From Candidatus Gemmiger avistercoris (GTDB lineage: Bacteria > Bacillota > Clostridia > Oscillospirales > Ruminococcaceae): a stretch of 64,000 bases of DNA. A program made the position numbers and the translations under genes. Location of the stretch: positions 1-64,000 of the forward strand of contig DXBF01000054.1 of NCBI GenBank assembly GCA_019116705.1, given 5' to 3'. The notes under the pieces are model-generated. The model did not search any database, was not told the DNA's origin, and worked only from the letters and a program-made list of their open reading frames with translations. Below, piece after piece: positions 35,741-43,752 of this stretch; positions within the stretch are counted from its first letter, which is position 1; every line of letters begins with the position of its first letter.

Positions 35741-35758
35741 ATCCAGGGCCGTTGTCAA
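35730..35758 (-). promoter_or_regulatory. Promoter of the TetR gene
   Basis: TTGACA, 17 bases, TATCAT on the minus strand. The rest of 35693-36024 (332 bases) shows no other element except the ribosome site AGGAGG of the P1 peptidase. Confidence 0.85.
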
Positions 35759-36024
35759 GGCGTGCTCCATTTTGAATAAAACTCCTGCAGATGACGGCGA
35801 AAAGATCCCCCGATGACAGGAGTGCACGCCTGCCGCTTTCTGCGATATACTGAATATTGCCCTTTATGATGCGTGATACGGAACACTTCCTCGGTCTGCG
35901 CGGTGTTCCCTGCCGCTCCGACCAGTCTCTTCCCATAAGTTGCACCGCATACGGCCGCGCCCCCCTCATCTTTGCGCCGATGAAACCCAATCTTTGATTT
36001 TTACTGTAGCAGGAGGTTGTACAA

Positions 36025-36993
36025 ATGCAGGAAATTCGAGTCACCGATATCGAGCACTTCAAAATCGGTCAGGCGGAAGACCGTGCTTCCGGGACAGGAT
36101 GTACTGTCCTTCTTTGCCCGGACGGAGCCGCTGCGGGGTTGGATGTCCGCGGCGGCGGGCCGGCGTCCAGAGAGTCTGAGTTGCTCCGCCCGGTAGCAGC
36201 CGCAGAAAAGATCCACGCTGTACTGCTCAGCGGCGGCAGTGCTTTCGGCCTCGACGCCGCCGGCGGCGTTATGCGCTGGCTGGAAGAACGCGGCGTTGGT
36301 TTTGACACCGGCGTCGCCAAGGTCCCGCTGGTCTGCGCTTCCTGTCTGTACGATCTGACAGTCGGCTCCTGCACGACACGCCCGGACGCCGCCTTGGGGT
36401 ATGCCGCCTGCGAAGGGGCCGCGGCAGGCAATTATCAGGACGGATGCTTTGGCGCCGGCACCGGGGCCTCCGTCGGCAAATATTACGGCATGGAACAGGC
36501 CATGAAGACCGGGATCGGCAGCTATGCCGTACAACTCGGGGAGCTTAAGGTCGGAGCGGTAGTTGCGGTCAATGCCCTGGGCGATGTTTTTGACTGGAAA
36601 GACGGCCGTCAAGTGGCGGGTCTGCTGGCTGCCGACCAGAGCGGTTTCCTGCGTACAGAGGCAGAAATGTACCGGCACACGCAGATCGTGAAAAACAAGT
36701 TCGTAGGCAACACGACCATTGGCGCCGTGCTTACGAACGCATGCTTTAGCAAGACCGAAATGAACAAAATCGCCGCCATGGCACAAAACGGTCTGGTCCG
36801 TGCCATTCGCCCGGTCAACACGACCGCAGACGGCGACAGCCTGTATGCCCTGTCGGCAGGGAGCCTGGAGGCCGATCTGGATGTAGTGGGCACGCTGGCC
36901 GCGCAGGTGGCTGCCGAAGCCATCCTGCGCGCCGTATCCAGCGCGACAAGCAGTTACGGGCTTATTGCCCGACGCGACCTGCCCTGGGCTTGA
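36025..36993 (+). CDS. P1 (DmpA-like) N-terminal-nucleophile aminopeptidase
   Basis: The 322-residue protein has the P1 hallmarks LLSGGSAFGLDAAGGVMRWLEE (given here as SGGSAFGLDAAGG), FGAGTGASVGKYYG and the self-cleavage/nucleophile site GNTTIGAVLTNA. These enzymes autoprocess into two chains and release N-terminal amino acids, including D-amino acids in DmpA. No signal peptide, so it is cytoplasmic. The ATG follows GCAGGAGG. alpha-Amylase follows 37 bases later. Confidence 0.9.
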   Translation: MQEIRVTDIEHFKIGQAEDRASGTGCTVLLCPDGAAAGLDVRGGGPASRESELLRPVAAAEKIHAVLLSGGSAFGLDAAGGVMRWLEERGVGFDTGVAKVPLVCASCLYDLTVGSCTTRPDAALGYAACEGAAAGNYQDGCFGAGTGASVGKYYGMEQAMKTGIGSYAVQLGELKVGAVVAVNALGDVFDWKDGRQVAGLLAADQSGFLRTEAEMYRHTQIVKNKFVGNTTIGAVLTNACFSKTEMNKIAAMAQNGLVRAIRPVNTTADGDSLYALSAGSLEADLDVVGTLAAQVAAEAILRAVSSATSSYGLIARRDLPWA

Positions 36994-37030
36994 TGCCCCC
37001 TTCTGTTGTTGGTGCAAAGGAGCCTCTATC

Positions 37031-38479
37031 ATGGAACCGAAAACGTTGATTCAGTATTTTGAGTGGTACCTGCCCGATGACGCCGGACACTGGAAGCGCG
37101 CCGCCGAAGACGCCCGGCATCTTCGGCAGGACGGATTTACCGGCGTTTGGCTGCCGCCCGCTTACAAAGGCGCGCAGGGCGTCCATGATGTCGGATATGG
37201 CGTATACGACCTGTATGACCTGGGGGAATTCGAGCAAAAAGGCACGATCCCTACCAAATACGGGACCAGGGACGAATACCTGGCCGCGATCTGCGCGCTT
37301 CAAAAGGAGGGCTTACAGGTTTTTGCAGATATCGTACTGAACCACCGCATGGGGGCCGACGCCTGCGAAGAGGTCAGCGCACAGGGAGATGACCCTGGGG
37401 ACCGTCGGAAAAAGCTGGGCGCCGGAGGACAGATCTCCGCCTGGACGCGCTTCACCTTCCCCGGCCGTGGCGGCCGTTACTCCGATTTTCAGTGGAACCA
37501 CACCCACTTTGACGGTGTGGATTGGGATGAGCGCGCCAGGAGGAAAGGCGTATTCCAGTTGGATGGAAAGAACTGGGAAGGCGAAGTGGACGATGAAAAC
37601 GGCAACTACGACTATCTCATGGGGGCCGACCTTGATATGAACAATCCGGAGGTACTGGCAGAACTTGACCGTTGGGGCGCCTGGTATCTCGCTTTGACCG
37701 GGGTGGATGGTTTCCGCCTGGATGCTGTCAAGCACATCCAATTTACGTTCTTCCTGCACTGGCTGGAAAATCTCCGCACGGTATCCGGCAAACCACTTTG
37801 GTCTGTGGGCGAATACTGGAGCCCGGAACTTGCCGACCTGACGCACTACCTGGATAGCTGCGGGCAGACCATGTCTCTTTTTGACGTTCCCCTGCACTTC
37901 AATCTGATGAAGGCATCTTCCAGCCAGGGAAATTTCGACATGCGCCGTATTTTTGAGGGCACGCTGGTGGAGGCCCGGCCGAAACGGGCGGTCACCTTTG
38001 TCGATAACCACGATACGCAGCCTGGTCAGGCGCTTCAATCCTGGGTACAGGGCTGGTTCAAACCGCTGGCTTATGCACTGATCCTGCTGCGGCGGGATGG
38101 TATCCCCTGTGTTTTCTACGGAGATTATTACGGCATCCCGCATGACGGGATCGGCGCCGTAGGCCCGCAACTGAATACCATGCTGCGGTTGCGCCGGGAT
38201 GTCGCTCTGGGTGAACAGATCGATTATCTGGATGATTTCAATATCATCGGCTGGACCCGTACCGGCGAGGAAAACAAACCGGCTTCGGGCTGCGCGGTGA
38301 TCCTGTCCGACGGCCCCGGTGGGCAGAAAGAAATGTGTTTAGGCGCCAGGTTCGCCGGAAAGCACTTTGTGGATCTGCTGGGGAATTGTCCCGGGGAGTT
38401 GGTGTTGGATGATACCGGCAGCGCCTGTTTCGCCGTAAACGGAGGTTCTGTGAGCGTCTGGGCGGAGAAACAGCCGTAA
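37031..38479 (+). CDS. Cytoplasmic alpha-amylase (GH13)
   Basis: The 482-residue GH13 enzyme hydrolyses alpha-1,4-glucans. The catalytic residues are visible: the Asp nucleophile in GFRLDAVKH, the Glu acid/base in WSVGEYWSP and the transition-state Asp in FVDNHDTQ. The N-terminal half has ADIVLNHRMGAD. No signal peptide; the layout resembles AmyA/AmyS (GH13_5) enzymes that act on intracellular maltodextrin or glycogen. The ATG has AAAGGAGCC upstream. Confidence 0.93.
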   Translation: MEPKTLIQYFEWYLPDDAGHWKRAAEDARHLRQDGFTGVWLPPAYKGAQGVHDVGYGVYDLYDLGEFEQKGTIPTKYGTRDEYLAAICALQKEGLQVFADIVLNHRMGADACEEVSAQGDDPGDRRKKLGAGGQISAWTRFTFPGRGGRYSDFQWNHTHFDGVDWDERARRKGVFQLDGKNWEGEVDDENGNYDYLMGADLDMNNPEVLAELDRWGAWYLALTGVDGFRLDAVKHIQFTFFLHWLENLRTVSGKPLWSVGEYWSPELADLTHYLDSCGQTMSLFDVPLHFNLMKASSSQGNFDMRRIFEGTLVEARPKRAVTFVDNHDTQPGQALQSWVQGWFKPLAYALILLRRDGIPCVFYGDYYGIPHDGIGAVGPQLNTMLRLRRDVALGEQIDYLDDFNIIGWTRTGEENKPASGCAVILSDGPGGQKEMCLGARFAGKHFVDLLGNCPGELVLDDTGSACFAVNGGSVSVWAEKQP

Positions 38480-38587
38480 GTTTGCCCCACACTGCTTTTG
38501 CGCAACGGTCTTCCCCCGGAAATGCTCTAATCCACTACTTGCAGCCGCAACGACTGTACAGAGGGAACGGGAACGCCGCTGCGGGTC

Positions 38588-38616
38588 TTGACAAACAAAT
38601 TTCTGTATGCTATTGT
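38588..38616 (+). promoter_or_regulatory. Promoter of the MATE gene leader
   Basis: TTGACA, 17 bases, TATTGT. Transcription would start near 38622, ahead of the leader ORF and the attenuator. Confidence 0.8.
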
Positions 38617-38632
38617 ATAAACACTAAAATTC

Positions 38633-38680
38633 GTGTGGATTTTTTACAGTTTTCACAAGCTATTTTTCGCCACACAATGA
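38633..38680 (+). CDS. Possible 15-residue leader peptide
   Basis: A GTG-initiated frame encodes MWIFYSFHKLFFATQ (first residue taken as Met) and stops with TGA inside the 5' arm of the attenuator hairpin. Its size, its rich content of aromatic residues and its position fit a ribosome-sensing leader peptide. No clear ribosome site is visible, so translation is uncertain. Confidence 0.35.
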   Translation: MWIFYSFHKLFFATQ

Positions 38681-38708
38681 TCCGAACGGATCATTGTGTG
38701 GCTTTTTT
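38669..38708 (+). terminator. Intrinsic terminator in the MATE leader (attenuator)
   Basis: A perfect 16-bp stem (arms 38669-38684 and 38687-38702, loop AA) is followed by TTTTTT. It lies between the promoter at 38588 and the MATE start at 38731, so it must be read through for expression. GTGTGG at 38633-38638 can pair with CCACAC (38670-38675) of the stem as an anti-terminator. Confidence 0.85.
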
Positions 38709-38730
38709 GTGTGAAAGGCAGGATTTGCAT

Positions 38731-40062
38731 ATGCAGGACACCTTTATGAAAGAGCGCCCGATTTTCCCGCTTCTGGTTTCTATGGCGCTGCCCATGGTCG
38801 TTTCCATGCTGGTCAATGCGCTGTACAACATTGTGGACAGTTTCTTTGTTGCGCAGATCAGTGAGGATGCCATGACCGCGCTCTCGCTGATCTACCCCAT
38901 GCAGAATCTGGTCAACGCCATTGCCATCGGCTTCGGTGTCGGCATCAACGCCCAGATCGCACTGCACCTGGGCGCCGGTTCCAAAAGCAGAGCCGATACA
39001 GCAGCCACCCACGGGATGGCATTCTCCCTTCTTCACGGCGTGCTTGCAACGATCCTCTGCATCGCCCTGGCTCCTTGGTTTCTGGGGCTGTTTACCCAGA
39101 ACGCCGCCGTGATCCGGCTGGGCACGGTCTATGCTACGATCGCCTTTGCCTTCTCCACCGTCATTATGGCTTCCCTGACTTTTGAGAAAATCTTTCAGGC
39201 CGTAGGCCGCATGAAGCTCACCATGCTCGCACTGCTGGCCGGCTCCCTCTGCAACCTGATCCTCGATCCCGTTATGATCTTCGGCCTCGGCCCTTTTCCC
39301 CGCATGGGCATCGCAGGCGCAGCGCTGGCGACCGGCTTGGGCCAGCTGCTGACGCTTGTCGTCTATCTGATCATTTATATCCGCAAGCCCACGCCCGTAC
39401 AGCTGCGGCGATCCGCATTGCGGGCGGACCTGCGCATGGATCTGCAGCTGTACGCCATCGGCGTTCCCGCCATCCTCAACCTGGCGCTCCCCTCCGCCCT
39501 GGTTTCCTTTCTCAATTCGATCCTGGCAGCGTATTCCCAGAGTTATGTAGTTGTGCTGGGCATCTACTATAAGCTGCAGACTTTCCTCTATCTTCCCGGC
39601 AGCGGGATCGTGCAGGGCATGCGCCCGTTGATCGGCTACAATTACGGCGCCGGGGAATACCGGCGCGTACAGAAGATCTACGAACTGACGGCCGCACTTT
39701 GTGCCGGCATCATGGCCGCCGGCACCGTAGTCTGCCTGGCCTTTGCCCCGCAGCTCATCAGTTTGTTCACCGCCAACCCCGAGACCATTGCCATCGGACA
39801 GAACGCCCTGCGCATCATCAGTCTTGGCTTTATTGTGTCCTCTGTCTCGGTTGCCGCCTCCGGGGCCCTGGAAGGGCTTGGCAAAGGGGCGCAGTCGCTG
39901 ATCATTTCCCTCTGCCGTTATACGATCGTCATCATGCCATTGGCCTGGGTCCTGTGCCGCTTTCTCGCTGCGGAGGGCGTGTGGCATGCGTTCTGGATCA
40001 CCGAAGTGCTGGCTGCCGTGATCTCCGCTGTGGTATATCGCAAAAGTGTAAAACTTTCGTAA
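38731..40062 (+). CDS. MATE-family efflux transporter
   Basis: The 443-residue protein has 12 predicted membrane segments in two MatE halves: LVSMALPMVVSMLVNALYNIVD-like start (residues 14-35, key ALP, NALYNIVD) and LNLALPSALVSFLNS in the second half. MATE carriers export drugs or metabolites using H+ or Na+. The ATG has AAAGGCAGG upstream. Expression appears to be gated by the upstream attenuator. The likely trigger is a translation-inhibiting compound or the substrate. Confidence 0.92.
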   Translation: MQDTFMKERPIFPLLVSMALPMVVSMLVNALYNIVDSFFVAQISEDAMTALSLIYPMQNLVNAIAIGFGVGINAQIALHLGAGSKSRADTAATHGMAFSLLHGVLATILCIALAPWFLGLFTQNAAVIRLGTVYATIAFAFSTVIMASLTFEKIFQAVGRMKLTMLALLAGSLCNLILDPVMIFGLGPFPRMGIAGAALATGLGQLLTLVVYLIIYIRKPTPVQLRRSALRADLRMDLQLYAIGVPAILNLALPSALVSFLNSILAAYSQSYVVVLGIYYKLQTFLYLPGSGIVQGMRPLIGYNYGAGEYRRVQKIYELTAALCAGIMAAGTVVCLAFAPQLISLFTANPETIAIGQNALRIISLGFIVSSVSVAASGALEGLGKGAQSLIISLCRYTIVIMPLAWVLCRFLAAEGVWHAFWITEVLAAVISAVVYRKSVKLS

Positions 40063-40077
40063 GTTTTTTGAAACCGC

Positions 40078-40106
40078 TTGTACTGTCCCGCCTGTTGCGG
40101 TATCAT
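40078..40106 (+). promoter_or_regulatory. Promoter of the HD-domain gene
   Basis: TTGTAC, 17 bases, TATCAT. Confidence 0.75.
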
Positions 40107-40139
40107 AAAAGCGACATTCTACAGGGAGCGATGGGAAAT

Positions 40140-40796
40140 ATGCCGCTGAATCTGGAACAAATCAAAAAGAGCGAAGAGATCAACAGCTACATCCGCAAAG
40201 CAGACGAAAGCCTGTCCGCGCTGGGGTATACGGAGCACAGCTATGCCCATGCGGGGCGGGTTTCCTCGCTGGCCAGCGAGATCCTGCTCACCCTCGGCTA
40301 CGACGCACGTACCGCGGAATTGGCCGCCATCGCAGGCTGGATGCATGACATCGGCAATATCGTCAACCGGCACGACCACGCCCAGAGCGGTGCGATCATG
40401 GCTTTCCGCATCCTGGACAAGATGGGGGCGGCCCCCGATGAAGTGGCGACCATCATCACCGCCATCGGGAACCACGATGAGGAGACCGCCTACCCGGTGA
40501 ACGCAGTGGCCGCCGCACTGATTTTGGCGGACAAAACCGATGTGCGCAGCAACCGCGTGCGCAACCAGGACCCGGCCAGCTTCGACATCCATGACCGGGT
40601 GAACTACTCTGCCAAAGAGAGCCGGGTGCTGGTACAGGACGGCACGATCCTGCTGCGCCTCCGTATTGATACCAGTATCTGCTCCCTGATGGATTATTTT
40701 GAGATTTTCCTGGATCGCATGCGCCTGTGCCGCGAGGCTGCGAAGGTACTGGGCCAGACCTTTGCCCTGGAGATCAACGGCCAGCGCATGATCTGA
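40140..40796 (+). CDS. HD-domain phosphohydrolase
   Basis: The 218-residue protein has the HD metal motif: His in EHSYAHAGRV, HD in WMHDIGN and a distal Asp in LADKTDV, with GNHDEE between. Such proteins hydrolyse nucleotides or cyclic dinucleotides; the substrate is not fixed by sequence. The second ATG (MPLNLEQ) is chosen because GGGAG lies 11 bases ahead; the earlier ATG at 40131 is too close. Ends at a terminator. Confidence 0.85.
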   Translation: MPLNLEQIKKSEEINSYIRKADESLSALGYTEHSYAHAGRVSSLASEILLTLGYDARTAELAAIAGWMHDIGNIVNRHDHAQSGAIMAFRILDKMGAAPDEVATIITAIGNHDEETAYPVNAVAAALILADKTDVRSNRVRNQDPASFDIHDRVNYSAKESRVLVQDGTILLRLRIDTSICSLMDYFEIFLDRMRLCREAAKVLGQTFALEINGQRMI

Positions 40797-40803
40797 ATCC
40801 TCT

Positions 40804-40834
40804 TCCCCGTTCCGCACGTCGGAGCGGGGATTTT
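40804..40834 (+). terminator. Terminator of the HD gene
   Basis: TCCCCG-TT-CCG pairs with CGG-AG-CGGGGA, followed by TTTT. Confidence 0.8.
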
Positions 40835-40927
40835 CTTTGCAGGCTCCCGCCCTGCGGCGGTTTTCCGCTTGCTGTGCGGCATTCCCGGCTTTTCTTAAAT
40901 CTTTCACAACATATCCGCGGAAAGTTG

Positions 40928-40943
40928 TGGACGAATCCGTCTA
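40928..40943. promoter_or_regulatory. Upstream operator copy of the antiporter-TetR operon
   Basis: TGGACGAATCCGTCTA: palindrome with one arm mismatch, matching the downstream copy in RACG-N4-CGTCTA. It covers the likely -35 region (TGGACG) of a promoter whose -10 is TATACT at 40951-40956. Confidence 0.65.
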
Positions 40944-40950
40944 TAAGTGT

Positions 40951-40956
40951 TATACT
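40951..40956 (+). promoter_or_regulatory. -10 element of the antiporter-TetR promoter
   Basis: TATACT lies 17 bases after TGGACG and between the two operators. Confidence 0.55.
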
Positions 40957-40964
40957 TTCATTTG

Positions 40965-40980
40965 TAGACGATCCCGTCTA
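40965..40980. promoter_or_regulatory. Downstream operator copy of the antiporter-TetR operon
   Basis: TAGACGATCCCGTCTA: perfect 6-base arms around four bases, placed just after the transcription start. Centre-to-centre distance to the upstream copy is 37 bases. Confidence 0.7.
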
Positions 40981-41006
40981 CAATTCAATACAAGGAGCGA
41001 CCCCTT

Positions 41007-42284
41007 ATGGAATTTCTGACCGGCCTGCTTCGGCTTTTGGCATCTATTCTGATCGCCTTTGCCGCAGGCAAACTCATCTCAAAATTGAAGCTGCCTTCTA
41101 TTCTGGGCTGGCTGATCGCCGGCATGATCATTGGCCCGCATGCGCTGAATCTGTTGAGCAATGCCGTGTTGGAATCGACGTGGTTCAGCGTTGCGGAAAG
41201 TATTCTGGAATGTACGTTTGGCCTGATGATCGGTACCGAACTTATCTGGAAACAGATGAAAAGTGCAGGGTCGCAGATCCTGATCACAACGATCACGGAA
41301 TCCCTGGGGACGTTTGTGGTTGTCAGCCTGGTGTTCGGCGTCATTTTCTGGTTTACCGGTACACCGCTGTACCTGGCCTTCCTGTTCGGCGGTATTGCGC
41401 TGGCCACAGCGCCCGCCCCCTCTCTTTCCGTGGTGCGTGACTTGAAGACTTCCGGCCCGGTTACCAGGACGCTGATCCCCATGGCGGCATTGGATGATCT
41501 GGTGGGGGCGCTGGTGTTCTTTCTGGTGATCGCCTTTGTTTCCGCGCATCTCTCCACGTCCGGCATCCCAGTTCCCATGGTGCTCTTCCTCGTGTTCCTG
41601 CCCGCCATCATCGGCGCGGTCACCGGTTATATCACAGGCAAGATGCTCCGCCGCACCAAGAATCCCACTTCCACGCTGACCGTCATGCTGGCCATGCTGC
41701 TGGCTTCCGCAGGGATCGGCTTTATCATCAACAGTCTGCTTCCCACCCCGGTGCTCAACTTTATGTTGATCGGCATGTCGTTTTCCACTGTTTTCGCCAA
41801 TATGATCACCGAGGAACAGTTGAAGGGCATCATGGAAGTGATGAACCCCGTCATCGGCTTTGCCATGATCGTAGTCATCCTGAATCTGGGCGCTCCGCTG
41901 GACTACCACCTGATCTTCGGCGCCGGTATCTACACCGCAGTCTATATACTGGCACGTGCCGTCGGCAAATACAGCGGCGCCTATCTGGGCGCGGCAGTCA
42001 CCCATTGCCCGCCGACCGTCAAAAAGTATCTGGGCTTTACCCTGCTGCCGCACTCGGGCGTTTCTCTCGTGTTCACCGGCATCGCTGTGTCGATCCTGGA
42101 AGACCCCGCCCCGGAGTGTGCTTCCATTATCCAAGGCACGATCGCGGCTGCCGCCGTCATCAATGAGATCATCGCCGTCTTTATGGCCAAGAAAGGCTTT
42201 GAGTGGGCCGGAGAACTCCACCAGGCAGAACAACCGCAAAAGGTGGCAGTGCTCAACAAAACCGCCAAGGGGCATGCCGTATGA
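41007..42284 (+). CDS. CPA2-type cation/proton antiporter
   Basis: The 425-residue protein has about 12 membrane segments and the KefB/CPA2 pattern: KLKLPSILGWLIAGMIIGP near the start and ALDDLVGALVFF with paired Asp in the transport site at about residues 160-170. No C-terminal Trk-N domain. It likely exchanges K+ or Na+ for H+. The ATG follows AAGGAGCG. Its stop overlaps the start of the TetR gene as ATGA. Confidence 0.88.
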   Translation: MEFLTGLLRLLASILIAFAAGKLISKLKLPSILGWLIAGMIIGPHALNLLSNAVLESTWFSVAESILECTFGLMIGTELIWKQMKSAGSQILITTITESLGTFVVVSLVFGVIFWFTGTPLYLAFLFGGIALATAPAPSLSVVRDLKTSGPVTRTLIPMAALDDLVGALVFFLVIAFVSAHLSTSGIPVPMVLFLVFLPAIIGAVTGYITGKMLRRTKNPTSTLTVMLAMLLASAGIGFIINSLLPTPVLNFMLIGMSFSTVFANMITEEQLKGIMEVMNPVIGFAMIVVILNLGAPLDYHLIFGAGIYTAVYILARAVGKYSGAYLGAAVTHCPPTVKKYLGFTLLPHSGVSLVFTGIAVSILEDPAPECASIIQGTIAAAAVINEIIAVFMAKKGFEWAGELHQAEQPQKVAVLNKTAKGHAV

Positions 42285-42934
42285 CGCAAAAAGAGCGACA
42301 GAAACGCAGCAGAGAAGAGATCTATCAGGCTGCATTGAACGAATTCGGGACCCATGGATATGACAATGTCAACATGGAACGGATCTGCGGGAATCACGGC
42401 ATTTCCAAAGGCATGATGTACCATTATTATTCCAGCAAGGATGAACTGTTCCTGTTGTGTGTGGAGCGCACTTTTTCCGAACTCAAGGCCTATGTGGAAC
42501 AGGAGTTGCCAAGACTGGAGAATTGCACCACACCTGATGCCATCCGCGAATTTTTTCTGATTCGGGAAGCATATTTCCAAAGCCATCCCCTGCAGAAAAC
42601 GATTTTTGAATCCGCTATGCTTCGCCCGCCCAAGCACTTGACGGAGTCCATCCATACTTTGCGTGCCCCGATCCGTCAGTTGAACCAGCGCTTTATAGAG
42701 AAACTGGTAATCCGGATGCCGCTGCGCGCAGACCTGCAGCCGGAACGCGTGATCCGCTACCTGGAGAGTGTGGAGCCTTATTTTCAAAACATCCTGTTCA
42801 GCTACCAGGGCGACTGCCCCGCCCAGGATTCCCACACCATGCTAAAAACCGCGGGCGAACTGCTGGATATGGCGCTGTTCGGCATCCTGCGGCAGGACGA
42901 CGACCCGGATGTGTTCCCTGCCAAGCAGGTCTGA
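42281..42934 (+). CDS. TetR-family regulator of the antiporter operon
   Basis: The 217-residue protein begins MTQKERQKRSREEIYQAALNE (shortened) and has the helix-turn-helix MERICGNHGISKGMMYHYY. It overlaps the antiporter stop (ATGA), so the two are translated together. Two palindromic operators at the operon promoter are its probable targets, giving autorepression. The inducer is unknown; drugs or membrane stress are plausible for an antiporter. Confidence 0.9.
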   Translation: MTQKERQKRSREEIYQAALNEFGTHGYDNVNMERICGNHGISKGMMYHYYSSKDELFLLCVERTFSELKAYVEQELPRLENCTTPDAIREFFLIREAYFQSHPLQKTIFESAMLRPPKHLTESIHTLRAPIRQLNQRFIEKLVIRMPLRADLQPERVIRYLESVEPYFQNILFSYQGDCPAQDSHTMLKTAGELLDMALFGILRQDDDPDVFPAKQV

Positions 42935-42998
42935 CCCCAGCGTTGCGCCGCAACTTCTAAGGCAACCGTAAAACCTTGTTCCACTGTGCTGCCGGCCA

Positions 42999-43027
42999 TT
43001 GAAAAACTGCTGCTGTTGGCGTATAAT
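42999..43027 (+). promoter_or_regulatory. Promoter of the cobalamin riboswitch operon
   Basis: TTGAAA, 17 bases, TATAAT. The riboswitch P1 stem begins six bases after the -10. Confidence 0.85.
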
Positions 43028-43032
43028 AGGAC

Positions 43033-43250
43033 CTGTCTGAAAAGGAAGCAGGTGGGAATCCTGCACGAGCCCGTCGCCGTATCCCGCAATAAGGCGTTTT
43101 TTTCTGCCCGGTGCCGCAAGCCGGGGACGAACCATTGGGAGACCTCTCCCGAGAAGGTGAAAGACGCTGCGGCCAGTCGGAATATTTTTCAGACAGCGCC
43201 TCTTCCTTGGGCTGCGAGCGCCGGCTGGAAGAGAGAATTTTCCAAGGAGA
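43033..43250 (+). ncRNA. Cobalamin riboswitch with SD-sequestering platform
   Basis: The aptamer closes by an 11-bp perfect P1 (43033-43043 with 43186-43196). Inside are the conserved GGAAGCAGGTG, GAATCCTGC and the B12-box-like CCATTGGGAGACC. The platform has two exclusive hairpins: CTCTTCC (43200-43206) with GGAAGAG (43227-43233), or CCTTGG (43205-43210) with CCAAGG (43242-43247), which hides the SD AAGGAG (43244-43249). This indicates translational control by B12. Confidence 0.93.
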
Positions 43251-43256
43251 CTGACT

Positions 43257-43751
43257 ATGCAGATGAAACGATCCAAACCATCGCTGTCGCTGCTGGTTTG
43301 TTGCGCGCTGTTTGCGGCTACGGCGCTGTTCACGACCGGCTGCACCAGCAACGAAACCACCTCTTCCGCCTCCGCGGCCTCTGAGAGCGCCGCTGTCAGC
43401 GAGTCGGCCACCAGCACCCCCGACACGGCAGCCGCCCAGACGGAAGGCACGGTCCTGGGCGAGGGCGACACTTCCTTCACCTTCACCGTAGTGAACGGCG
43501 ACGGCCAGGAGACCGTCTACCAAATCAACACCGACCAGGCCACAGTCGGCGATGCGCTGGAGGAACTGGGCTTGATCGAGGGAGAGGACAGCGAGTACGG
43601 CCTGTACGTCACCACCGTGGACGGCCTGACCGTGGATTATGACACCGACGGCCAGTATTGGGCCTTCTATGTGGACGGTGCGTACGCCACCTCGGGCGTG
43701 GACACCACCGAGATCAACCCGGGTTCCACCTACACCTTCCAAGTAGAGTAA
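43257..43751 (+). CDS. DUF4430 (transcobalamin-like) lipoprotein
   Basis: The 164-residue protein has a lipoprotein signal with lipobox LFTTGC and lipidated Cys29, a Ser/Ala/Thr-rich linker (about 30-62) and a DUF4430 domain: FTFTVVNGDGQETVYQI, ALEELGLIEG and YWAFYVDGAYATSGVDTTEI. DUF4430 is related to the C-terminal domain of animal B12-carrier proteins. Placed behind a B12 riboswitch and before an ECF S-component, it likely captures corrinoids at the cell surface. The ATG is seven bases after AAGGAG. Confidence 0.88.
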   Translation: MQMKRSKPSLSLLVCCALFAATALFTTGCTSNETTSSASAASESAAVSESATSTPDTAAAQTEGTVLGEGDTSFTFTVVNGDGQETVYQINTDQATVGDALEELGLIEGEDSEYGLYVTTVDGLTVDYDTDGQYWAFYVDGAYATSGVDTTEINPGSTYTFQVE

Positions 43752-43752
43752 C

